A DNA stretch of 38,203 nt from Pseudomonadota bacterium (GCA_021325655.1 JAJPGT010000079.1:1-38203), one strand, 5' to 3'; positions 8,342 to 16,718 are shown, counted from the first letter of the stretch. Numbers and translations are program-made. The notes: a model not told the origin generated them from the letters alone.

Positions 8342-9540
8342 GCCGGACACTCCTGGGCCGGCGCCTGGCGGGCCGCGCTCAGCGCGGCGCGCAGCAGCCG
8401 CTGGTACTCAGTATTGTCCGGCGCCAGTTGGGCCGCCACCTGAAGTGCGGTAGCTGCCTCGGCAGAGCGGCCTAGCTCCAGCAGCGCCCGCCCTCGCAGA
8501 TACTCCAGCTCGGCCCGATCGGCATCCGGCAGACGCGGCAGGGTAGTGAGCGCCTGGGTAGCAGTCTGGAGCGTCTCGCACGAGTGCCCGAGCTGCGCAG
8601 AGGCGCGCGCGGCCAGGATCCACGGCCGCGGCCAGCGCGGCTCCAGCCGGCTCGCGGCCCGCAGGTAGGGCAGGCTTTCCGCTGGCCGCCGCTGCCAGAA
8701 GAGCGCCGCGCCGAGCAGGTCCAGCACTGCCGGGTTATCCGGCTCGGCCCACAGCAGCTCGCGGAGCAGCCGCTCCGCCTGGTCGAACCGTTGCTGCTCA
8801 AAGGCGAGCTGCGCGGCGCGCACACGCGCCCGGGGAGTGCCCGCGCGGTCTCGCCGCAGCCCCTGCGCCAGGGCCTCGATCGCCCCGGCGTGGTCGCCTG
8901 CCATCTGGCGTGCGTCCGCCAGCTCGTAGAACGTCTCGGCGCGGCTGTTCGGCAGCAGGCTCGCGATCAGGAGCGATGTCCCCGCCGTGGACAGGTCGCC
9001 GGCGCGCCGCGCCTGGTAGCCACGCCAGTAGAAGTACGTCCCGGCGTTCGCCTGGCGCCAGCGCGCGAGCCCCTGGGCCCGGGCGCCGCGCGCCCAGGCG
9101 GCGTAGCCAGCCCAGAAGAGGTTGAGCGGGCCGGGCGCCTGATCGGCCACGAGGGCAAGCGCCGCCGCGGCGCTCGCCCCTCGTCTCTCCGCCAGCGCCG
9201 CGAGGCCGGCGGCGCGCTGAACGTCTGGATCGCCGGCCAGGCGCGGCGCGCTGGAGACTGGCGAGGCCGCGCGGCTCGGCGCGGCCAGATCGGCGACGTC
9301 CGCCGACGCCAGCTCCAAGCGCAGACGCTCGGGGCCAGCCGTGCGGACCAGCCAGAGGTAGGCAACGTTGCGCTGCCAGGCGGTGGCGAGCGGCCCGCGC
9401 AACGCCGCAACGGCGAGCAGACAGCTCATCGCCAGAGCGAGAGCCAGCAGCCGGCGCAGAGCGTGGCGCGTCTCGCCGCGCGCCGGGGCCGGCTCGGTCG
9501 CTGGCTCCGCTCCTCCTCTATTCGTTGGCTGCCCGGCCAT
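8338..9540 (-). CDS. Membrane-anchored TPR protein of the polysaccharide operon
   Basis: A 400-residue protein. A Pro/Glu-rich cytoplasmic N-terminus (1-27) precedes one membrane helix (about 29-47, RLLALALAMSCLLAVAALRG). The rest is alpha-helical, with tetratricopeptide-like pairs such as AETFYELADARQMAGDHAGA, DNPAVLDLLGAALFWQRRPA and ELEYLRGRALLELGRSAEAA near residues 205-390. GGGGAG lies 6 nt before the ATG. It overlaps the glycosyltransferase by 23 bp and the ligase-family gene by 3-4 bp, so expression is probably coupled. TPR proteins beside Wzy/ligase genes are often scaffold or co-polymerase-like partners; that role is inferred here. Confidence 0.8.
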   Translation of the reverse strand: MAGQPTNRGGAEPATEPAPARGETRHALRRLLALALAMSCLLAVAALRGPLATAWQRNVAYLWLVRTAGPERLRLELASADVADLAAPSRAASPVSSAPRLAGDPDVQRAAGLAALAERRGASAAAALALVADQAPGPLNLFWAGYAAWARGARAQGLARWRQANAGTYFYWRGYQARRAGDLSTAGTSLLIASLLPNSRAETFYELADARQMAGDHAGAIEALAQGLRRDRAGTPRARVRAAQLAFEQQRFDQAERLLRELLWAEPDNPAVLDLLGAALFWQRRPAESLPYLRAASRLEPRWPRPWILAARASAQLGHSCETLQTATQALTTLPRLPDADRAELEYLRGRALLELGRSAEAATALQVAAQLAPDNTEYQRLLRAALSAARQAPAQECPA

Positions 9541-10753
9541 CGCCTACTCCCCTGACGCCGGCCGCCGCCAGCGCGTGCGTGAAGGCCGCCTCGCACGCTG
9601 CCCACTGGTGCCGCGCCGCCAGATAATGCTGCCCGGCCAACGCGAGCCGGGTGTAGGTCTCCGCATCCTGCAACACCTGCGCTACCGCCTCCGCGAACGC
9701 GGCCGGCTCGTCCGCCAGCAGCAGCTCTCGCCCGGAGGCGACCTCCAGCCCCTGCGCCCCGATCGAGGTGGAGATGCAGGGCACACCTCGGGCGAACATG
9801 TCCAGCAGCTTGACGCGGATTCCACCGCCGATGTGAAGTGGAACGACGCAGGCGCGCACGTCATGCAGCACCACGTCCAGATCCGGCACAAAGCCGAGCA
9901 CCTCCACCCCATCGCGCCCGTGCAGCGCCCGCACCGCGGGCGTCGGGTTGCCGCCGACGATGCGCCAGCGCGCCCACGGGACCCGGCGCCGCAGTCGCGG
10001 CCAGACGGCCCGGGCGAACCAGAGCGTACCCTGCTCGCGCCCAACATTCGTCAGATTGCCCAGACTCACCACCGTCGGTGTGGTCTGCTCGAACGGCCGC
10101 GGGGGCGCGACGACGGCGACCGGCAGGCGCAGAGTACGGATCGGCGTCTGGCAGCCGGCGCGCGCCAGAATGTCGCCGTCGCGGTCGCTCAGGGTGAGCA
10201 CCAGGTCCACGCTGGAGCAGAGGCGGATCTCCGCCTGGCGCAGCCGGCGCGCCTCCAGAGCACCGAACCAGCGCGCCGGCAACAGCCGCTGGTGCGCCGC
10301 GTGGCGGTCGAAGATCTCCCACTCCACATTGTGCTCCAGGAGCACGCGCCGCCCGGGCGGGAGGAGGGGGCCGAACTGCGCGGTAACCAGGCCATCGAAG
10401 TGGATCACATCCCAGACGCCGCCCCGCGCAGCGTCGCACAGCGCCTGCACGAACGCCGGAGTGCGGAACTTCAGCAGCTTGAAGGATGTCCGCTGCGCTG
10501 CTGCCCGCGCCGCCAGCGCGAGGTGATGCAGCCGGTGCCGGGCGAACAGCAGCCGGGTAGGAACGAGCACGACCTGCTGGCAGAGCGACCGCAGCAGCCC
10601 CAGGTCGCCCGGCGGCTCCGTCCCCTCTACCAGCGCCACGAGGTGGACCGGCCCCAGGCCGGCGTACAGCTCCAGCGCGCTCAGCGTCGCGGCCTGGCCG
10701 CCCGAGACCCGAGCGTGTGGCAGGTTGTTGGCGGTGATGAACAGCGTCCTCAT
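9518..10753 (-). CDS. GT4-type glycosyltransferase
   Basis: A 411-residue GT-B fold enzyme. The N-terminal half has a Gly-rich acceptor loop (NNLPHARVSGGQAATLSALE) and VIHFDGL. The C-terminal nucleotide-sugar domain shows VVSLGNLTN, WRIVGGNPTP, VEVLGFVPDL, then GGGIRVKLLDMFARGVPCIS and IGAQGLEV. The last blocks match the donor-binding region of GT4 enzymes. It would add a sugar to a lipid-linked acceptor at the cytoplasmic face. The ATG overlaps the flippase stop as ATGA and the 3' end overlaps the TPR gene, so it is the second gene of a coupled operon. Sugar specificity cannot be read from the sequence. Confidence 0.87.
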   Translation of the reverse strand: MRTLFITANNLPHARVSGGQAATLSALELYAGLGPVHLVALVEGTEPPGDLGLLRSLCQQVVLVPTRLLFARHRLHHLALAARAAAQRTSFKLLKFRTPAFVQALCDAARGGVWDVIHFDGLVTAQFGPLLPPGRRVLLEHNVEWEIFDRHAAHQRLLPARWFGALEARRLRQAEIRLCSSVDLVLTLSDRDGDILARAGCQTPIRTLRLPVAVVAPPRPFEQTTPTVVSLGNLTNVGREQGTLWFARAVWPRLRRRVPWARWRIVGGNPTPAVRALHGRDGVEVLGFVPDLDVVLHDVRACVVPLHIGGGIRVKLLDMFARGVPCISTSIGAQGLEVASGRELLLADEPAAFAEAVAQVLQDAETYTRLALAGQHYLAARHQWAACEAAFTHALAAAGVRGVGDGRAANE

Positions 10754-12045
10754 CCGCGGCCCCTACTCCGCCGGCGTTCGACCACGATGGCGTAGCCAAA
10801 CAGGCCGAGCGCCGCTGCCGCGACCCCGACCAGAAACGCCAAGCCCGCCCCGTACTGTCCCTGGCTCGGGATCAGCCACAGCCCGCACAGCCCGGCCACC
10901 GCCAGGCCGAGCAGCATCGTGTAGCCGAGCACGTCCAGCCGGCCGCGACCCGAGAGCACCGCGTCGGTTGGCAGCAGCAGCGCGTACAGCGTCATCCCAA
11001 GCCCCACTGGGAGCAGCGAGGCACGCGCGCCCTCGTAGCCCGGTCCAAACACCAGGCCGAGCAGCGGGGCACTGAACGCGGCGAACACCAGCACCAGCGC
11101 CAGGGAGGCCAGCAGTGAGGCCAGGCTGGCAAGCCAGAACGGCCCGCTGAATCCGCGCGCCGAGCCGGCCGCAGTGCAGGGCATGAGCACGCCGAACACC
11201 GCGTTCGGGACGATCACGAACGCGGTTGCCAACGTCTTCGTCGCCGAATACAGCGCCAGCTCGCCCGGCGAGCCGAGCTGCTCGAGCAGGATCAGGTCGA
11301 GCGCGAACAGCACGGTGTAGGCGCCGTGGCGCAGCACCAGCGGGAGTGCGAAGCGGAGCATCGCCCGCGCCAGACGCGGATCGGGGACAGCCACACGGAG
11401 TCGCAGCCCGATCGGCGCCCCGCGCTCGCAGAGGAGGATCGCCAGCCAGTACGACCCGGCATAGGCCAGCGCCATCCAGAGCGCGGTACGCAGCCCAGCC
11501 GCGAGCAGCGCCGCGCTGGCCAGCCCGAGCTGAACGACGTTGCTGAGTACCGGGAACAGCCCGGCCCGGGCAAACGCTTGGCTGCCCTTGGCGTAGTACA
11601 GATAGTAGTACGAGCCACTTAGCCCCAGGCCGACCAGTGCGATCGCCGGCCAGTCCTTGCCCAGTGCGGCGAACAGGGCCGCGGTTGCGGCGCTGGACAA
11701 CAGCGCCACCCCCAGAGTGAGCCAGCTCGCAGTCGCCGCGCGCCGCGGCAGCTCCGCCGGCTGCCGCCGCCCATCGGCCAGAAACCACATCATCGCCAGT
11801 GTGAGCGGGGCGACGACAACGGTGCCGACCGCGCCGGTGGCGATCGCGTAGCGCAGCGCGCCGAACTGCTCCGGTGGCAGCAGCCGAGCCGCCAGCGCGA
11901 AGAACGCCAGCGCCAGCGCCTTCGCCGCGGCGTCGCCACTCCCCACCGCCGCGACCGCGCGCAGAAATCCGCCGGGCGACGCCTGCGCCCGCGCTAGGCG
12001 CCAGAGCGCCGCCTCGACATGCTGCTCCGATCGTACAGATGACAC
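10750..12045 (-). CDS. Wzx-like polysaccharide flippase (MOP superfamily)
   Basis: A 431-residue membrane protein with about twelve to fourteen helices. After an N-terminal region with GSGDAAAKALALAFFALAAR it has RLLPPEQFGALRYA, resembling the LGPxxFGxxxY motif near helix 1 of oligosaccharide flippases. Later helices contain FALPLVLRHGAYTVLFALD and SATKTLATAFVIVPNAVFGV, also typical. It would move lipid-linked oligosaccharide across the cytoplasmic membrane. The start is GTG 12045, with GGAG 4 nt upstream. It is the first gene of the four-gene minus-strand operon and lies behind a structured leader of about 170 nt. Confidence 0.83.
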   Translation of the reverse strand: MSSVRSEQHVEAALWRLARAQASPGGFLRAVAAVGSGDAAAKALALAFFALAARLLPPEQFGALRYAIATGAVGTVVVAPLTLAMMWFLADGRRQPAELPRRAATASWLTLGVALLSSAATAALFAALGKDWPAIALVGLGLSGSYYYLYYAKGSQAFARAGLFPVLSNVVQLGLASAALLAAGLRTALWMALAYAGSYWLAILLCERGAPIGLRLRVAVPDPRLARAMLRFALPLVLRHGAYTVLFALDLILLEQLGSPGELALYSATKTLATAFVIVPNAVFGVLMPCTAAGSARGFSGPFWLASLASLLASLALVLVFAAFSAPLLGLVFGPGYEGARASLLPVGLGMTLYALLLPTDAVLSGRGRLDVLGYTMLLGLAVAGLCGLWLIPSQGQYGAGLAFLVGVAAAALGLFGYAIVVERRRSRGRG

Positions 12046-12116
12046 GCTGCTCCAGACGCCGTGCGCGTCGCTGCCATCAGCTCACCCAGGGGCAAAGCAG
12101 AGCTGCGAGGCGCTCA

Positions 12117-12188
12117 GCAGCCAGAGCCCGCGCCTTTGGCGCGGGATGGGCTGCCGGGAATGCGCACATGCGCCGTGTCTCTGTGCGC
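12117..12188 (-). promoter_or_regulatory. Two stem-loops in the polysaccharide operon leader
   Basis: One hairpin has a perfect 8-bp stem CCCGCGCC/GGCGCGGG around TTT (12127-12145), extended by outer arms GCAGCC/GGCTGC (12117-12122 with 12149-12154). The second has GCGCACA/TGTGCGC arms (12162-12168 with 12182-12188). Both lie between the predicted promoter and the flippase start, so they may form an attenuating or stabilising leader. One could instead end the upstream NHL transcript, but no U tract follows. Confidence 0.4.
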
Positions 12189-12225
12189 AGCCCGAACGCT
12201 GCCCACGCCGCCGCGCACGACGCAC

Positions 12226-12254
12226 ATGATAGAGGCAGCCGCCGCCCCAAACAA
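12226..12254 (-). promoter_or_regulatory. Predicted promoter of the polysaccharide operon
   Basis: On the minus strand TTGTTT (12254-12249) and TATCAT (12231-12226) are separated by 17 bp. Transcription would begin near 12219 and give a leader of about 175 nt before GTG 12045. The same -35 hexamer occurs at the GntR-REC promoter. Confidence 0.5.
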
Positions 12255-12283
12255 CCGGCTCGCTCAAGCAGGGAGAGCCGCGC

Positions 12284-13294
12284 TCAGTAGGCCGGGATCA
12301 GGAGCAGCCGGTGGTTGCCGCTATCGACCACGTAAATGTTGCGGCGCCCGTCCACCAGGATGCTGGAAGGGTGTTGCAACTCGCCCAGGTGCGCCCCGCG
12401 CTGCCCCCACTGCGCCAGCGATCGCCCGGTTGGCGCCAGTTTCTGCACCCGGTCGTTGAACGTGTCTGCCACCAGCATGTTCCCCTGGGCGTCGACGGCG
12501 ACACCGCGGGGGGAACGGAACTGGCCCGGCCCGCCGCCGTAGCTACCCCACTGCGCCAGTGGCGTCCCATCCGGCCCCAGCTTCTGGATCCGGTCATTGT
12601 CCTGGTCCGCCACGTACACGTTGCCCTGCCGGTCCACTGTCACGCCGCAGGGCGAGCGGAACTGGCCGGGCGCGCTCCCAGTGCTACCCCACTGCGCGAG
12701 CGGAGTGCCGTCGGGCGCCAGCTTCTGGATCCGGTCGTTGCCGCTGTCGGCGACGTAGACGTTGCCCTGGGCGTCCACCGCGATCCCGCGGGGCCGGTCG
12801 AACCGGCCCGGCTCCTGGCCGTAGCCGCCCCATGTGGCCAACAGGCGGCCAAGCCCGGAGAGCTTCAGCACCAGGTGATTGGCGGTGTCGGTGACGTACA
12901 CCGCCCCCATACCATCGACCGCCACCCCATACGGCCGCTCGAGCTGGATGCCCTGGGCGCCGCCTCCGCCCCAATGCGCCAGCTCCGCGCCGCTGGCCGA
13001 AAGCTGTACCAGGCGATGGTTGCCGGCATCGGTGACATAGATGAGCCCCTGGGAATCCACCGCCACGCTCTGCGGTCCGTTGAGCTGCACCGTGTCCGAC
13101 AGGTCGCCGGCGAGCACTAGCCAGGCGCCGAAGCCGACCGAGACATGGTCGATGAGGTGGCGCAGATCCCGCACCCGCCGGGCGCCGTCTGCCGCCGCAC
13201 GTGTCGGCTGCGGCAGCGGGTCGCGCGCTGGCACCGCGCAACCAGCGATCAGCAGCGCGGCGACACAAGCGCCAAGGCCGAGCCAGCGCAGCAT
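12284..13294 (-). CDS. NHL-repeat beta-propeller lipoprotein
   Basis: A 336-residue lipoprotein. A short basic start and hydrophobic core end in the lipobox LIAGC, with the acylated Cys at residue 19. From about residue 65 there are six NHL repeats of about 43 residues, each with the pattern PxGVAVDxQGNVYVADSGNDRIQKL followed by a WG strand, enough for a six-blade propeller. NHL propellers usually bind proteins, RNA or polysaccharide; outside the membrane this one probably acts as a binding scaffold. GGAAGG lies 6 nt before the ATG. The gene stands upstream of the polysaccharide operon on the same strand but has its own promoter, and is divergent from mtnK. Confidence 0.88.
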   Translation of the reverse strand: MLRWLGLGACVAALLIAGCAVPARDPLPQPTRAAADGARRVRDLRHLIDHVSVGFGAWLVLAGDLSDTVQLNGPQSVAVDSQGLIYVTDAGNHRLVQLSASGAELAHWGGGGAQGIQLERPYGVAVDGMGAVYVTDTANHLVLKLSGLGRLLATWGGYGQEPGRFDRPRGIAVDAQGNVYVADSGNDRIQKLAPDGTPLAQWGSTGSAPGQFRSPCGVTVDRQGNVYVADQDNDRIQKLGPDGTPLAQWGSYGGGPGQFRSPRGVAVDAQGNMLVADTFNDRVQKLAPTGRSLAQWGQRGAHLGELQHPSSILVDGRRNIYVVDSGNHRLLLIPAY

Positions 13295-13346
13295 GGTGCG
13301 CCTTCCCCCGCCCGGCCCGCCTTTCTTCGCGCGTGGCGGCGGACCC

Positions 13347-13376
13347 TCTCTACCCTACCCCTTCGTATGCGAACAA
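13347..13376 (-). promoter_or_regulatory. Predicted promoter of the NHL lipoprotein gene
   Basis: On the minus strand TTGTTC (13376-13371) and TAGAGA (13352-13347) are 18 bp apart, about 50 bp upstream of the ATG at 13294. The -35 resembles the TTGTTT of two other minus-strand promoters here. The -10 is weak. Confidence 0.35.
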
Positions 13377-13395
13377 GCAACTGCCGCCGAGCTGC

Positions 13396-13425
13396 TTGCT
13401 CCCCCATCGCGGCAGGCGGGATACT
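13396..13425 (+). promoter_or_regulatory. Predicted promoter of mtnK
   Basis: TTGCTC (13396-13401) and GATACT (13420-13425) are 18 bp apart, about 42 bp before the GTG start at 13468. The spacer is too short for an S-box (SAM) leader, a common control of mtnK in Bacilli, and no such motif is seen. Confidence 0.4.
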
Positions 13426-13467
13426 TGCGCCCACGCCGGTCCATCCAACATTCGACGAGGCATTCGC

Positions 13468-14694
13468 GTGAGCACGTACGTCGCGCTCGATTCCAGCACC
13501 GTCATCGACTACCTGCGCCAGTGCGAGGAGGTCCGCGCGGTCTTCGCCCCCGACGAGCCGCTCTGGGCGCGCGAGGTGGGCGACGGCAATCTGAACCTGG
13601 TGTTCCAGGTATACAGCCAGGCCGACCCGCGCCGCTCGCTAGTCGTCAAGCAGGCGCTCCCCTACGTCCGCTGCGTCGGCCCGAGCTGGCCGATGACGCT
13701 GGAGCGCAACCGCATCGAGGGCGAGGCACTGCAGGTGGAGTGGGCGATCTGCCCCGGGCGCGTACCGCGACTGTACCGGCTCGACGTCCCGATGGCTCTG
13801 ATGGTGATGGAGAACCTGGAGCCGCACGTCATCATGCGCAAGGGCCTCATCGCCCGTAAGCGCTACCCGCGCTTCGCCGAGCACATCGGCACCTTCATGG
13901 CCCACACCCTGTTCAAGACCTCCGACCTGTACCTGGACCACGCCACCAAGAAGCGGGAGGTGGCCCGCTTCATCAACCCGGACCTGTGCAAGATCACCGA
14001 GGACCTCGTCTTCACCCACCCTTACATGGAGGCGGAGGGCAACCGCTGGAACCGGCTGCTTGACCCGGAGGTCGAGCGGCTGCGGGCCGACCAGGCGCTG
14101 AAAGACGAGATCTTCTGGCTGAAGGACCAGTTCATGACTCGCGCCCAGGCGCTGATCCACGGCGACCTGCACACCGGCAGCATCATGGTGACCGAGGACG
14201 ACACGCGGGTGATCGATCCGGAGTTCGCCTTCTACGGGCCGATGGGCTTCGACGTCGGCGCGGTACTGGGCAACCTCTGCCTCAGCTACGCCTCGCACGA
14301 AGGGCACACCCTCGACCCGGACGAGCGCTGCGAGTACCAGGAGTATCTGCTAGGCCTGGTCCGCGCGGTGTGGACCGTGTTCGAGCGCGAGTTTCGCCGG
14401 CTATGGGACGAGCACCCCACCCCCTGGCCCGGTGGGGCGTATCAGGACCGCTACCTGCTCCAGCTCCTGCGCGACAGCGCTGGCTTCGGCGGCTGCAAGA
14501 TGATGCGCCGCGTCCTCGGCCTGGCCCACGTCCTGGACCTGGACAGCATCCCCGACCCCGCTACCCGGGCGCGCGCCGAGAGCCTGGCGCTGGCGATCGG
14601 CCAATCCTGGGTGCGCGAGCGCGAATCACTCGCCAGCATCGATGACCTCATCACCCTGGTCCGCCACGCGCGCCCCGCCTTCCCCTACGATTAG
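13468..14694 (+). CDS. mtnK: S-methyl-5-thioribose kinase
   Basis: A 408-residue protein, close to the roughly 400 residues usual for MtnK. It phosphorylates methylthioribose on O1 with ATP in the methionine salvage pathway. Family signatures are the nucleotide-binding Lys in VVKQALPYVRCVG (K61), the catalytic loop HGDLHTGS (231-238) and the metal-binding DPEFAFYGPMGFD (from D250). GGCKMMRR near residue 345 is also family-like. The start is GTG 13468 with GAGG 7 nt upstream; the frame stays open further upstream but the extension has no similarity. A short ATPase-like gene follows after 18 bp. Other methionine-salvage genes such as mtnA are not in the window. Confidence 0.93.
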   Translation: MSTYVALDSSTVIDYLRQCEEVRAVFAPDEPLWAREVGDGNLNLVFQVYSQADPRRSLVVKQALPYVRCVGPSWPMTLERNRIEGEALQVEWAICPGRVPRLYRLDVPMALMVMENLEPHVIMRKGLIARKRYPRFAEHIGTFMAHTLFKTSDLYLDHATKKREVARFINPDLCKITEDLVFTHPYMEAEGNRWNRLLDPEVERLRADQALKDEIFWLKDQFMTRAQALIHGDLHTGSIMVTEDDTRVIDPEFAFYGPMGFDVGAVLGNLCLSYASHEGHTLDPDERCEYQEYLLGLVRAVWTVFEREFRRLWDEHPTPWPGGAYQDRYLLQLLRDSAGFGGCKMMRRVLGLAHVLDLDSIPDPATRARAESLALAIGQSWVRERESLASIDDLITLVRHARPAFPYD

Positions 14695-14712
14695 CCAGAA
14701 GGAGCGCAGAGG

Positions 14713-15204
14713 ATGAACCCGGCCAGCGCCGAATATCCCGTATCAAGCGTTGATGACGCGTACAACACCTGCCACCCGGACATTCCCCTGGAGGCCGGCG
14801 ACCCACGGTGCGTCGATCTGACCCGCTGGCGCGGCGGACTCAACCTCACCTCGACTCTCGCGCGTCGCATCCAGCGCTCCCCAGCGCCGCTCTTCCACAA
14901 ACAGCTCGTCACCGGGCACCGCGGCTGCGGCAAATCCACCGAACTGAAGCAGCTCCAGGCCCGCCTGAGGGAGCAGCGTCACTTCGTTGTGTCCTTCGAT
15001 GTCGAAGAGATGCTGGATCCTAACGACCTCCAGTACCTGGACGTGCTCCTCGCGCTGGCTCGAGCGGTGAACGAGGCGATGGCAGTGTCCGACCTCGGAT
15101 ATACCCCCGAGCAGGTGCAGGCGCTGCTGGACGAGGTTTGGACGTTGTATCAGCAGGACCGCGGCCGGGCGTTGCTGCGGGGGGCGTTCCCGGACTGGCC
15201 GTGA
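14713..15204 (+). CDS. Shortened P-loop ATPase
   Basis: A 163-residue protein with a clear Walker A motif GHRGCGKST (68-76), preceded by a conserved-looking segment (HPDIPLEAGDPRCVDLTRWR) and followed by FVVSFDVEEMLDPNDLQYLD. From family memory, proteins with this N-terminus are normally about twice as long or more; this one stops shortly after a helical stretch ending LLRGAFPDWP. No further ATPase core, such as a sensor or arginine finger, is visible downstream; the next gene is on the other strand 9 bp away. AAGGAG lies 9 nt before the ATG and the gene is 18 bp after mtnK, so translation is likely. It may be a remnant or a minimal regulator. Confidence 0.62.
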   Translation: MNPASAEYPVSSVDDAYNTCHPDIPLEAGDPRCVDLTRWRGGLNLTSTLARRIQRSPAPLFHKQLVTGHRGCGKSTELKQLQARLREQRHFVVSFDVEEMLDPNDLQYLDVLLALARAVNEAMAVSDLGYTPEQVQALLDEVWTLYQQDRGRALLRGAFPDWP

Positions 15205-15213
15205 TGGCGGCAG

Positions 15214-16611
15214 TCAGCGGGAGGCGGCGCCCGCGGGAGAGCCGCCGAGGGCGAGCGCTTCGTGCTCCGCACGCAGCGGGATGAGGGGTGAGCCTGGATC
15301 CAGATCCACCGCGGCCAGCGGGATCGGCTCGCCGGCGGCGATGGGCTGGGTCAGGGTGACGCCGTGCGCCATCCCGAGCGGGAGCCATTGCTGCTGGAGG
15401 GACTCCTCGATACGGCGGATCTGCCCTCGGACCGTCGAGCCGCCGGAGCCGTCCAGGCGGGTGCCGGCGTGCAGGTCGCGCTTGGCGATCGCGACCACGT
15501 CGGCCAGCGGGCGCTCCAGCGGCGCGGCGGTGGCGCAGCCGAGCAGTCCGGCCTCCAGGATGGACATCGGCGTCTCTACCCCGCACAGGTGGTACTGGCG
15601 CCAGAGGGCCGCGTAGCGCCTGTCCTCCGAGGCGGGCAGGTCGTAGAACCACAGGTCCTCGTTCAGCAGCGGCTGATCGCTGGTGATGACGCACCAGATG
15701 CCCTTAGCAATGTTGTTGGGCAGTTCGGTCTTCCCGTCGTCGGCGATGGCGTTGGCCAGCTCCACCACGCCCTCGCGCTCCAGAATGCCGCCCTCGGATC
15801 TGGGGCGGAACAGCCGCGGCAGGTCCGGGATGGCGGCCGCGGGCTCGTGCATCCCGGGCACGTCGGGCACCAGCCCGGCGCTGTTGGCCAGGGCGCACAT
15901 CTCGATCTGCGCCTTGGAGCCGTCGCGGAAGCTGTTATACATCTGCGCGTTGAAGTGCCGGCGTCGGACGAGGTCCTCGTCGAAGCCGTAGCGGGCGAAG
16001 GCCTCTTCCGGGCGGCCCTGCGGGTCGAACGGGTACATGAGGGTCCCGCGCCCGGCGGCGACGACGCGGTAGCCCAGCGCCCGGGCCCAGTCCACCAACC
16101 GCTTGGTGGCTGCTGGCTGGTCGCCGTCCGCCAGGGTGTATACCACCCCGGCCTTGCGCGCCCGCCGGGCCAGCGCTGCGCCCAGGAGTGCGTCCGCCTC
16201 CACCGTGACCATCACCACGTGCTTGCGGTGCTCGATCGCGCCGCAGGCGGTGCGCACCGCCACCGCCTCGTGGCCGGTCGCCTCGACCACCACCTCGACC
16301 GGGGCGCTAACGGCGAGCCCGATGCTCTCCACCAGGACGGTGCGGTCCGCGCGCACCGCATCCGCCACTGCCCCTTCGGTCTTGGCGGTGACGACCGCGT
16401 CCTCGCTCCCGCGGGCGGCGACCGCGGCGCCACGGGCGTTGCGGGCGTTCAGGTCGCAGACGACAGACAGGCGCACCCCGCGCATCTGGCCGAGCTGTGC
16501 TGCTACCGTGGTCCCGAACCGTCCTGCGCCTACCAGCGCCACCCGCAGCGGGCGTCCCTCTTCCTCGCGTCGCCGCAGCAGCTCCAGCAGCCCGCCCATG
16601 TTCACCTGCAT
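15214..16611 (-). CDS. Predicted homoserine dehydrogenase-like oxidoreductase with SAF domain (COG4091 type)
   Basis: A 465-residue protein. Residues about 20-180 form a Rossmann NAD(P) domain (VALVGAGRFGTTVAAQ, VVVEATGHEAVA, HVVMVTVEADALLG). The middle (about 180-350) has the family's typical GRGTLMYPFDPQ, NAQMYNSFRDGSKAQIEMCALAN and LANAIADDGKTELPNN. The C-terminus (about 370-450) is an SAF-like beta-clip segment (DLHAGTRLDGSGG, QPIAAGEPIPLAAVDLD). Members are annotated as predicted homoserine dehydrogenases, but SAF-bearing relatives work on other carbohydrate-derived acids, so the substrate is uncertain. A true homoserine dehydrogenase with an ACT domain is present at 28469. GGAGG lies 5 nt before the ATG. 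It converges on the ATPase gene with a 9-bp gap. Confidence 0.82.
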   Translation of the reverse strand: MQVNMGGLLELLRRREEEGRPLRVALVGAGRFGTTVAAQLGQMRGVRLSVVCDLNARNARGAAVAARGSEDAVVTAKTEGAVADAVRADRTVLVESIGLAVSAPVEVVVEATGHEAVAVRTACGAIEHRKHVVMVTVEADALLGAALARRARKAGVVYTLADGDQPAATKRLVDWARALGYRVVAAGRGTLMYPFDPQGRPEEAFARYGFDEDLVRRRHFNAQMYNSFRDGSKAQIEMCALANSAGLVPDVPGMHEPAAAIPDLPRLFRPRSEGGILEREGVVELANAIADDGKTELPNNIAKGIWCVITSDQPLLNEDLWFYDLPASEDRRYAALWRQYHLCGVETPMSILEAGLLGCATAAPLERPLADVVAIAKRDLHAGTRLDGSGGSTVRGQIRRIEESLQQQWLPLGMAHGVTLTQPIAAGEPIPLAAVDLDPGSPLIPLRAEHEALALGGSPAGAASR

Positions 16612-16654
16612 CGTCGCCTCCCTGATCCCTTGGCGCGACCGTCGCCACTGGGCG

Positions 16655-16663
16655 ATTGTACCA
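16655..16663 (-). promoter_or_regulatory. Extended -10 promoter of the COG4091 gene
   Basis: On the minus strand TGG-TACAAT (16663-16655) forms an extended -10, about 44 bp upstream of ATG 16611. No good -35 is seen, which extended -10 promoters often lack. Confidence 0.4.
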
Positions 16664-16681
16664 GGGCCGACGCGGCGAGCC

Positions 16682-16706
16682 GGCCACGCGAGCAGCGGGC
16701 GTGGCC
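16682..16706 (-). terminator. Hairpin after the GntR-REC gene
   Basis: A perfect 8-bp inverted repeat (GGCCACGC 16682-16689 with 16699-16706, 9-nt loop) begins 13 nt beyond the stop codon of the regulator. It has no U tract, so termination strength is uncertain. Confidence 0.45.
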
Positions 16707-16718
16707 ATCCTCGCCGTG

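Noticed and set aside
8584..10795. Plus-strand open frames opposite the TPR and glycosyltransferase genes
   Set aside because: They lack ribosome sites and motifs and follow the codon bias of the opposite strand.
13295..13467. S-box (SAM) riboswitch before mtnK
   Set aside because: mtnK is S-box controlled in Bacilli, but the spacer is only 173 bp, lacks the conserved S-box motifs and has no terminator.
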